From Phaseolus vulgaris (Eukaryota > Streptophyta > Magnoliopsida > Fabales > Fabaceae), in the NCBI RefSeq assembly GCF_000499845.2, contig NC_023759.2, positions 33,294,464 to 33,358,463 on the forward strand: DNA of 64,000 bases, written 5' to 3'. The translations under genes and the position numbers were made by a program. Each line of letters opens with the position of its first letter. The stretch's first letter is position 1. This document shows positions 56,073-64,000 of the stretch, piece by piece. The notes under the pieces were generated by a model. It searched no databases. It saw nothing but the letters and a program-made list of their open reading frames with translations, and had not been told where the DNA came from.

Positions 56073-57426
56073 TGGTGGCTATAGACGAAGCTACCCTCTC
56101 TTGGAAGGTGTTGGAATTTGCCAGGGTGAAAATTAGAGTTCAGAACATTGGTTCCGTCAGATGGGCGAGAAGAATCTATATCAATGGCCATAGGTGTAGC
56201 GTTCTAGTTGAGGAGGAACCAATCGATTGCCTTGGATGGGGATGTAATGAAAATCTTTCTTGGGCTCTCTCATCCGACAGCGTTTCTTCCTCAGAAACGT
56301 ACGTCGAAGAGACCGCCTTTTCCGAAAGGAGCGGCGGGAAGTGTTCCCGTGGTGTGCTGTATCCCCGTCAATGGTGCGATGAAGGCCGAGGGACAGTAAG
56401 GGATGAAGGCGGAGGAGACAAGGACGGTGAAGGCGAACGCCTATGGCTAAAGTCAACCTTGCCGTTTATGGAACCTGGAAAAGGCGATTTGGGGAAAGAC
56501 TGGTTATCAGTTCCGTCTGGTGGTGGACAGGGACATAAGGGACAAGATGGTAGTCTGTCAGTCATATATCCTGATCAGGTCTATGGAGGTGATGTTTATA
56601 GTAAACCTTTTCTGCACGAGGTGGCTAGAACAGTCATTGAGGTTGAGTGTATTAGTAACCAAGAGTTTCCATCCAAGGCATTGGGCCAGGTTAATGAAGA
56701 GGCCCTGTCTAGCACGGGTGGACCTCCTTGTCCTACCCAGCGGGAAGTAGCGTTGTGGGGTGTTTGGACTTTTCAGTGCAAGAAGTTGCTGGGCCGCGGG
56801 GTGTTATTAGTAATGTATTACCTTTGAGTGGAACGAAGGCCTGTGCAGTTATGCTGAGGAGTGTGAGAAACAAAGCCGTAGCTGTCCCACAAGATAATAG
56901 CCTTGATGGAATCAGTTCGTCAAGTAAGGGCGTGGTTCCTAAGAAGATGGTGCACGTGAACCAACGTCATCGGAGTGCTGGCCTCTCTATTGCTGACGAC
57001 GACATTGAAGGGGGGGAGTCTCCTCTGTTTTGTGACGTCGAAGGGACCAGGGAGAAAAGTAGATCAAACTCCCCGCCGCGTAGACGCAAGCAGAAAGGGC
57101 TGGCGGAATTGGGTGACTCATGCCCACAGCTAAGAAGATCGACAAGATTAAGTGCTAAATACCCTCAAGGTGGGTCGCTGCCGGCGTACCGAGTAAGTTC
57201 ATCATCTATCTCAATCACAGACACGGCCATCAGAAATTGCAATATCCGCCAGAGTGATTCTGTTGATGAAGGGGAACCTGATAGGCTGTGGGCAGTCGGC
57301 AAGAAAGTAGGTTTATTGTGTAGAAGGGAAGAGGAGGAGGTCGTCGCGGAATATGGGAATATGGAGGTACGAGATTCTGAGGTATTGGTGTGTCCTAAGA
57401 TGGGAGGTAAAAAAGTCTCCTTATGA
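56073..57426 (+). pseudogene. LINE ORF1, 5'-truncated and frameshifted
   Basis: Opens in frame at the insertion junction with VAIDEATLSWKVLEFARVKI and INGHRCSVLVEEE, the end of the DUF4283/RRM-like domain found in plant LINE ORF1 proteins. The domain's first half is missing. A frame change lies near 56750-56775 (frame 56072-56827 to frame 56728-57426). The rest is a basic, low-complexity region (KSRSNSPPRRRKQKG, RRSTRLSAKYPQGG), typical of RNA-binding tails. The TGA at 57424-57426 overlaps the ORF2 ATG by four bases (ATGA). Confidence 0.7.
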
Positions 57427-60400
57427 TAGTTGTCAATTTGAATATCAGGGGCATGGGGGGGACCATTAAATCTCGGTACCTCAGTCATATCATAGCAAGT
57501 GAAGGGGCAGATTTTGTGTGCTTACAAGAGACAAAGTCAAAGGTTATTACGGAGGCAAAATGTTTCTCATTATGGGGAAACAATAGAGTTGGATGGCTGC
57601 ATAATGTAGGGGAAAACGGTTGTGGTAGTCTGCTCTCCATGTGGAACGAGGATGCGTTTCGGTATAGCAGTCATGTGATGGGAAAAGGTTTCATAGCTAT
57701 TTTCGGAAGCCACCTTAAATCTAATGCTAGCTGTGTTCTGGTGAACGTTTATGCGGCCTGCTCTTTGAATGACAAAAAGATCCTCTGGGAGGATCTATCT
57801 AACATTAAATTGGCATCACAGGAGAAGGTATGGTGTTTTTGTGGTGATTTCAACGCGGTTAGAAGTTGTTCTGAAAGGAAGGGCATCAGGGAGGGGGCTG
57901 ACCATTCCAGTGAGATTGTAGGCTTCAATAGGTTCATAGATACCAACCTTCTGCTGGATCTGCCTATTGTGGGTAAGAAGTATACATGGTTTAAGTCTAA
58001 TGGGTCGGCAAAAAGTAGAATTGACAGAGTGTTAGTCTCGGAGGACTGGCTGGCTAGTTGGCCCATGAGTAAACAATATGTGAAGCGAAGAGAAGTTTCT
58101 GATTACTGTGCAATTGTGGTGAAGTCAGTGGAGAAGGATTGGGGGCCTAAACCGTTTTGCTCTGTTGATGCTTGGTTCTTGGAGAGGGGTTTCCGTGAAA
58201 TGGTGAAGGAGAAATGGTCCTCTTACCCCGCCGAGGGGAATGCTTTTGTGTCTTTCAAGGAGAAGCTGAAGAGGTTGAAGGGAGATCTCAAAATTTGGAA
58301 CAAGGAAGTGTTTGGTAACATTCAAACTCAAAAAAGCTTGATTCTGCAGGAAATAGAGGAGTTGGATTGTAAAGATTGTCTGGACGGACTGGGGGAAGAT
58401 GATAGATTGAAAAGAGGCGAACTGGGGAGTCGGTTGATGGTTATAGATAAGAAGCTGGAGTCCCTTTTCTGTCAAAAGGCTAGAGCTAGCTGGCTCAAAA
58501 ACGGGGACTCTTGTACTAAATTCTACCATTCGTCTCTGAGATGGAGAAGGCTTAGAAATGAAGTAAAAGGCGTGGAGGTAGTGGGCCAGTGGATTGAGGA
58601 ACCTAGTACTGTCCGCTTTGAAGCGAAGAAGCTCTTCGATAGCAGGTTTAAGGCTACGAAAGATCTTGGTGTAAGACTAGACAAGATCGATTTCAAGTCT
58701 CTGTCTTATGAGGACAATCTCAGTCTGATTAAGGTCTTCTCAGTGGATGAAATAAGGGACGCTGTGTGGCTCTGTGATGGGTCTAAGAGCCCTGGACCAG
58801 ACGGATTCAACTTGCTTTTTGTTAAAGAGTGTTGGGAGGTTTTCAAAGACGCGTTAGTAGAGGCGATGACTCTCTTCCATGAGACGGGGTGCATCCCCAA
58901 GGGTTGTAACACTTCTTTTGTTGCACTTATTCCAAAAGTCAGGGACCCGGCTAAGCTCGAGCAATATAGACCTATCTCTTTGGTGGGTGTTATGTACAAA
59001 GTAATCTCCAAGGTGTTGGCAGAGAGGATAAAGAAAGTGTTACCCTTTGTTATTGATGAGTGTCAATCAACTTTCCTTAAGGACAGAGGTATTCTAGACA
59101 GTGTCCTAACGGCCAACGAGGTCATTGAGGATCTAAGGAGGCGCCGAATGAGTGGGTTGTGTTTTAAGGTGGATTTTGAGAAAGCTTACGACTCAGTTAG
59201 CTGGGATTTCCTTTATGACATGTTACAAAGACTGGGATTCCATAGTAGATGGATCATGTGGATTAAAGGATGTCTGACCAGCGCATCTGTGTCAGTTCTG
59301 GTCAATGGAAGTCCCACAGAGGAATTCCACCCATCAAGGGGACTAAGGCAGGGAGACCCCCTCGCCTCTTTCCTCTTCTTGGTGGCAGCTGAAGGGCTTG
59401 CAGGACTAGTTAGGCAAGCCGTGAAGGCCAATCTTTATGCTGGTCTCCATGTTGGTAGAAGTGAGGTAGATCTTTGTATGCTACAGTTTGCTGATGACAC
59501 GCTGTTTCTATGCCAGGATGCATTTTCCAATGTCTTCACCTTAAAGGCGATCCTCCGAGGGTTTGAGGTAGCATCTGGCCTGAAGATCAATTTCCATAAG
59601 TCTAAGCTAGCTGGCATAAACGTCTGTAAAAGCAATATGGATTGCTATACGAAGACTTTGAATTGTTTACAACTGGAGGTTCCTTTTATCTATCTGGGTA
59701 TTGAAGTGGGGGGTAATCCGAGGAAGAAGAAGTTTTGGGAGCCAGTCCTGAGAAAGCTAAAATCAAGGCTCAGTGTATGGAAAGGGAGATTCCTGTCCAT
59801 GGCAGGTAGGCTATGTCTTATTAATTCTGTTCTGTCGGCCATTCTTCTCTACTATCTGTCCCTGTTCAAAGCTCCGGAGGTGGTCTGCAAGAGTATTATT
59901 AGTATCCAAAGGAGATTCTTGTGGGGATGGGGTAAGGAGAGCAGGCCTGTTGTCTGGATTAAGTGGGAAGACATATGCAAGTCGAAAGGGGAAGGTGGGC
60001 TGGGCATCAGAGATATTAGAAAGTTCAACCATGCGATGTTGGCTAAATGGAAATGGAGGTGCATATCTGATGATAAAGGAAGATGGAAGGAAGTTCTGGA
60101 TTCTAAGTACGGCACGGACCCAAGCAGTGCCCGCGTCCCTGTGAAATACCAGTCTTGGTGGTGGAGAGACTTGATGAAGGTGTGTAGAGAAGGAGGAGGA
60201 GATGGATGGTTCCAGGAACAAGTTGGATGGAAAATAGGTGGTGGGGATAAAGCAAGGTTCTGGGAGGACGCATGGGCTGGTAATTCGAACTTAAAAACCC
60301 TGTATCCAAGATTATTTTCTCTTTCGTTGAACCAAGGACAGAAAGTGGAGGAGGTAGGCGAGTGGGATGACTTGGTGTGGAGGTGGTCTTTAACATGGAG

Positions 60401-61102
60401 AAGAAGCAGATTCGAGTGGGAATCGCTCTTGGAATCGGAGCTTGTTAATCATATCTCCAGGGTTAACCTCAGGAAGGATATGGAGGATACCCAGGTATGG
60501 AAAAGCGATGAATCTAGTCGCTTCTCGGTAAAATCAACTTACGAATTCTTAACCAAGCCTGAAAGGGGCCCCAAAAAGAGGTGTTTAGTATCCTATGGAA
60601 GACGAAGACTTTCCCTAATGTGTTGATTACGGCTTGGAGGGCGTTGCTGGGGAGACTCCCAACAAGGTTGGGCTTGAGTAGGAGAGGGATTGTGCTCAAT
60701 ACCACAAGGTGTGCTCTTTGTTTGGTAGAGGAGGAGTCTTGTCAACACCTCTTTGTGGAATGTAAATGTGCACGTAGAGTATGGAATAAGTGCTTTAAAT
60801 GGTTTGGTATTCTGTCTGTCCAACATAATGACATTGCGATCCACTTTGAAGGTTTTTCCTTGTCTCATGGCAGTAAAATACAAAATATGGTATGGAGAGG
60901 GGTTTGGGCAGCTATAGTACGGAGCCTGTGGGAGCATAGAAATGACGTGGTCTTCAATCAATGTGTAGTGGACGAAGAAGAGGTGTTGCATAAGGCCCAA
61001 CTTAAATCTTGGTTGTGGCTAAAACATAAGGGACATAACTTCTGTTATTCCTTCTCTGACTGGGTGATGAACCCTTGGTCCTGTATCAGTAGTTATAAGT
61101 AA
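57423..61102 (+). pseudogene. LINE ORF2: endonuclease, reverse transcriptase, zinc-binding domain; one frameshift
   Basis: ATG 57423 (MIVVNLNIRGMGG). The apurinic-type endonuclease has LNIRG, CLQETK and WCFCGDFNAV, but the usual SDH near its end is SDY (58101-58106), losing the catalytic His. The reverse transcriptase has QYRPISLVGVMYKVISKVLA, KVDFEKAYDSVSWDFL, GLRQGDPLASFLF and the active site FADDTLFLC near 59488-59515. The frame runs to 60626, but an A-run at 60573-60577 marks a one-base slip. The next frame carries the C-terminal zinc-binding domain (zf-RVT) with CALCLVEEESCQHLFVEC, ending TAA 61100-61102. Complete ORF2 would be about 1230 residues. It would nick DNA and copy the RNA at the target. 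Only two obvious lesions. Confidence 0.85.
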
Positions 61103-62019
61103 TTTGCTGCAGGTCTCACATGCAATGAATGGAAGAGGATATCCTAGAGGTTCCTTTTGACCCGAAGCTTGGATGTATCCTGTTTTGTGGCAGATTTTTA
61201 TGGGTTGTGGCTGCGTACCACATGGATGACAAGTATGGATGTCTAGCAGGTTCCAAGAAGGGGCCATGATATGCTGTAGGTATTCACTGATGTGTGCATA
61301 TTCAAATCCAGCAAGGTTTGTATGAGGCAAATTCCGCCATGTTCGCCGGAGTTATACAAGGTCAACATGATCGCCGGTCGATGAAAAGGCGATCTCCACG
61401 CAGGCGTAGTCGGTGCTCGTCGAAGGTATGCAAGGGCCAACATGATCGCCGGTCGATGAAACGGCGATCTCCATGCGTGCGTAGTCGGTGGTCGTCGATG
61501 ATGAAATGGCGATCTCCATGCGTGCGTAGTCGGTGGTCGCCAAAGGTATGCAAAGGTCAACAAGATCGCCGGTTGATGAAGTGGCGTTCTGTCAACATGA
61601 TCGCCGATCGAAGAAGCGGCGTTCTCCATATGTGTGTAGTCGGAGGTTGCTGAAGTTATACAAGGACAACATGATCGTCGGCGATGAAACGACGATCTCC
61701 ATGTGTGTAGTCGGTGGTCGTCGTAGGTATGCAAAGATCAACATGATCGCCGGTTGATGAAGCGGCGTTCTCCATAGGTCAACATGATCGCCGATCGATG
61801 AAGCGGCGTTCACCATATGTGTAATCGGTGGTCGCCGATGTTGGTTATTTTTTGGGTAGGGTTTTCTCACTTTAAGGTTGGCTCCAACCATAAAGGAGAG
61901 TTTCGCTTGTGGATGATATAGGAAGTCCACTTCTGGTTACTGTATATAGGTTGGGATACCCCTGAAGTATCCCCTTTAATTTTATTTATTCATTGCTGAT
62001 AAAAAAAAAAAAAAAAAAA
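61103..62019 (+). other. LINE 3' untranslated region with poly-A tail
   Basis: About 0.9 kb between ORF2 and the A20 tail (62000-62019). More than half is the minisatellite. The last segment (GGTTGGGATACCCC to TTGCTGAT) is shared with the two truncated LINEs in this window. Confidence 0.8.
61364..61845 (+). repeat. About 75-bp minisatellite in the LINE 3' region
   Basis: Seven or eight copies, several shortened, of a unit with AACATGATCGCCGGTCGATG, GGCGATCTCCATGCGTGCGT and AGTCGGTGGTCGTCG. First copies start near 61364 and 61439. Confidence 0.85.
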
Positions 62020-62035
62020 ATCACGCATTCCAAGG

Positions 62036-62244
62036 AAAAATGTACGTCATTATCAACAGTATTCTGACAACCGAATACGATACCCCACTGACTTGAGCGT
62101 TGGAGTGTCATCTGCAGGTACCCCACCAGCCTGAGGAGCCATTCGGCCAGGGAGTTGGAAGGAGAAGCGTTGGACGCGGCTAAACCGACCGAGTAGCATC
62201 TAAAGTCAATAGTTCTCCCAGTCCCCAAAACTAGTTTGAGAACA
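62036..62244 (+). repeat. 5' LTR of the second Tat element, second part
   Basis: Continues the LTR after the LINE, with TGTACGTCATTATCA as in 6953-6957 and the terminal GAGAACA. Confidence 0.8.
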
Positions 62245-62245
62245 A

Positions 62246-62265
62246 TTGGCGCCCACCGTGGGGCC
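62246..62265 (+). other. Primer binding site of the second Tat element
   Basis: TTGGCGCCCACCGTGGGGCC directly after the LTR, identical to 7177-7197 except one base. Confidence 0.8.
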
Positions 62266-62295
62266 GAGGAGAGCCAAAAGAAACCACAGCAGTAG

Positions 62296-63396
62296 ATGGT
62301 ATCAACCCGTAGCATGGCAAGCATGTCCGAGGCAGATCAGGCGGCAATGATGATAGCCCTCCAGAAGGAGTTGGCAAAGATGAAGAAGGCACATGAGGAG
62401 GCCGCTAAGAGGATCGAGGAGGAAATCAAAAACCTCCAAGAGGAGAATAAATGAATGAAGAAGTTGGTCGAAGAGGTGTCGTCCCTCGTCGTGACCAACC
62501 AGGCCGACTAGTCTTATGCCACGGGTGCCGGCCTCCAGAACGAGAAGGAGATGAAAAATGAATTCACCCTGGAGATGGATGGGGAGTCCCACCCTAACAA
62601 AACGACCAACACTACCGGCATGGCGGGCCCGGATCGGCACCATCCTTTTACTGACCACATTATGGATACCCCCCTCCCGGATAAGTGGAAAGGTTTCAAC
62701 AGGGATCGGTATGATGGGACGACCGACCCCGACGAGCACGTGGACGTGTACACAACCCACATGAGCTTGTACACCACGGATGACGCGGTCTTGTGCCGAG
62801 TCTTCCCCACCTCCCCAAAGGGAGGAGCTCTGAGCTGGTTCACCAAGCTCCCTGCAAATTCGATAGATTGTTTCGATACCCTGATGGCAAAATTTGACGT
62901 TCAGTTTGCAACAAGCCGTCCCCACCACCTAACATCCATAGCACTAGTCGGCATTCGCCAAGAGAAGGGAGAATCCCTGAGAACGCTCATCAATCGGTTC
63001 AGCAAAACTGCCATGAGCATTTGCAACCTCAGCCCGGAGGTGACAATGCACCACATGCTGACCGCTCTGCATACCGGTTCGTTCGCCGATAGCCTGTGTA
63101 TGCAGCCCGCGACCAGTCTCGACGATCTTAGACGCCGAGCGGTGAAATTCATGCAGCTCGAAGAACTCCGCGAGTTTAGAAACAACGCTCGGGCCGAGGC
63201 AAATGGAGAAAAGAAGGAGGATAGAAAACGACAAGGAAGGTCTCGGGCTGGCCGGGACCAAAAGAGGGACAACCGAGGATCCCGTTTCTCCTGCTACACA
63301 CCTCTGAACGCTGATAGGAGCAAAATTCTGCAAGAGGCCCTAAGCGCCGAGTTGATACCACCACCCCGAAAGGGCCGTGAGCCCAGAGAATGCTGA
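62296..63396 (+). pseudogene. Tat gag with two stops
   Basis: ATG 62296 (MVSTRSMASMSEADQAAMM), with an Ala/Glu/Lys coiled coil. A TGA at 62452-62454 and a TAG near 62509 interrupt it. The frame is then open to 63396: DTPLPDKWKGFNRDRYDGT, GALSWFTKLPANSIDCF, FATSRPHHLTSIALVGIRQE, CNLSPEVTMHHMLTALHTGS and SLDDLRRRAVKFMQLEELRE, followed by a basic region with RKRQGRSRAGRDQKR. This shows what is missing from the gag cut off at 8006. Gag then slips to the next frame near 63340-63400. Confidence 0.8.
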
Positions 63397-63608
63397 CCGC
63401 AATAAAAGGTGCCGGTACCATAAGAATACCGGCCACTCCACCGAGGAATGCCAAGCTCTAAAAGACAAGATAGAAGAACTCATTCAGGCCGGACACCTCA
63501 GACGCTTTGTGCGTAGTACCCGGGAAACACGTCGTTCCCCATGCAAAGAGCAAACTCCTAGGAGAAGGGACCGAACCCCCCCCCCCCCCCCGGGGACCAC
63601 GAGAGGGT
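63377..63608 (+). pseudogene. Tat gag C terminus with zinc knuckle
   Basis: In the second frame, CRYHKNTGHSTEECQALKDK gives the Tat-type zinc knuckle (C-X2-H...GH...C) and the following helix. A run of 16 C residues at 63576-63591 then shifts to the third frame. The homopolymer is the likely lesion, or a sequencing or assembly artefact. Confidence 0.7.
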
Positions 63609-64000
63609 GATAGACGTGGAGACCGACAGGGATGGAGAGACGACCCCCCACAGACCGACACCCGTAGAGGCCGAGAGGTCATCAACACCATTGCCGGAGG
63701 GTTCGCTGGGGGAGGCAGCTCCAACAGTGCACGCAAAAAACACCTGCAGGCCGTCCACCAGGTAAACCTCGTCTCTGCCCGACCGAGGATGCCACCGATT
63801 ACGTTCACGGATAAAGATTTCAAAGGGATAGACCCTACACAGGACGACCCCATGGTAATATCGGTGGATATTGACAACTTTACGATCAAGAAAGCCCTCG
63901 TAGACCAAGGAAGTTCGATCGATATCTTATACTGGAAGACCTTCAAAGCCATGAGGATTTCGGTGGAGGAGATGATGCCCTACAACGATCACGTGATCGG
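63609..64000 (+). pseudogene. Tat protease, start, cut by window end
   Basis: Open frame from 63609 to the window edge (GDRRGDRQGWRDDPPQ...). REVINTIAGGFAGGGSS precedes the protease, and the active site reads ALVDQGSSIDILYWKTF (Asp codon at 63903-63905). No lesion is visible in this piece. It would be part of the gag-pol polyprotein and cleave it. Listed as a pseudogene because gag upstream is broken. Confidence 0.7.

Larger units (their letters stand above)
56073..62019 (+). mobile_element. L1-type LINE, slightly 5'-truncated
   Basis: Flanked by ATCACGCATTCCAAGG at 56057-56072 and 62020-62035, a 15-16 bp target duplication that is LTR sequence. It ends in about 20 A residues after CATTGCTGAT. 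It contains the tail of ORF1, a nearly complete ORF2 and a 3' region with a minisatellite. The first codons already lie inside the ORF1 RNA-binding region, so the 5' end is missing. Confidence 0.92.
55818..64000 (+). mobile_element. 5' part of a second Tat-type element, with a LINE in its LTR
   Basis: The LTR starts TGTACTGGGATGACC at 55818, is interrupted by the LINE (56073-62019), resumes at 62036 and ends GAGAACA at 62244. Without the LINE it is about 464 bp, matching the other Tat LTRs. A primer site, gag and the start of protease follow before the window ends. The 3' part is outside. Confidence 0.85.

Noticed and set aside
57749..60396. Several minus-strand frames over LINE ORF2, up to 136 codons
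   Set aside because: They overlap a well-supported plus-strand ORF2 with conserved catalytic motifs and have no features of their own.
61243..61930. Frames over the LINE minisatellite with repeats such as TTHAWRSPFHR
   Set aside because: Translations of a tandem repeat in the 3' region; unit length is irregular and no family is recognisable.

Overview
This window is plant nuclear DNA, most likely from a papilionoid legume of the Phaseolus/Vigna type. That placement is an inference from the character of the retroelements and of the one host gene. Almost the whole window is nested transposable elements. I find one convincing, apparently intact host gene: a two-exon RADIALIS-like SANT/MYB gene on the minus strand (30998-31560) with a TATA box at 31696-31704.

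Layout. 1-1005: 3' end of a Tat-lineage Ty3/gypsy element. 1006-5256: decayed Athila-type element on the minus strand. 5349-6712: one end of a CACTA-like transposon with a transcript-leader-like stretch. 6718-26103: a Tat-type element with AAAAA target duplications, split by two younger gag-protease-only elements (an Athila-type element at 8007-14506 and a minus-strand chromovirus-like element at 16759-21087). Its 3' part carries tandem repeats and an antisense reading frame with its own promoter. 26400-28494: minus-strand Tat pol fragment. 28495-35940: low-copy, AT-rich island holding the RADIALIS-like gene. 35950-38590: minus-strand Tat remnant with a LINE tail inserted. 38805-39240: FAR1-type pseudogene. 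39781-41740: LINE RNase H fragment split by a probable solo LTR that itself carries a LINE tail. 42238-44363: small non-autonomous LTR element (TSD ATATT) with a 28-bp minisatellite and a CACTA MITE in its 3' LTR. 46933-53285: minus-strand Sirevirus-like Ty1/copia element (TSD TAAAT) that has lost pol but keeps a 393-codon reading frame. 53806-54285: 48-bp minisatellite. 55818-64000: 5' part of another Tat element, with a 5.9-kb L1-type LINE inserted in its 5' LTR just downstream of the LTR TATA box.

The insertions can be ordered by nesting. The outer Tat element (6718-26103) has visibly diverged LTRs. The Athila element inside it has LTRs differing by roughly ten changes in about 1030 bp, so it is much younger. 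All retroelement coding regions carry stops or frameshifts except the 393-codon frame of the Sirevirus-like element.

The observations I think most deserve follow-up are: (1) an imperfect palindrome AAACAATCGGTTGTTT repeated about 19 times across the Sirevirus-like element, in pairs spaced exactly 21 bp apart; (2) the antisense gene of the Tat elements, with a conserved GGGCCC-TATAAATA promoter and a spliceable intron; (3) the intact 393-codon frame with its own TATA box in an element that lost pol; (4) the small LTR element at 42238-44363, whose primer site looks like a CpG-decayed Tat primer site.
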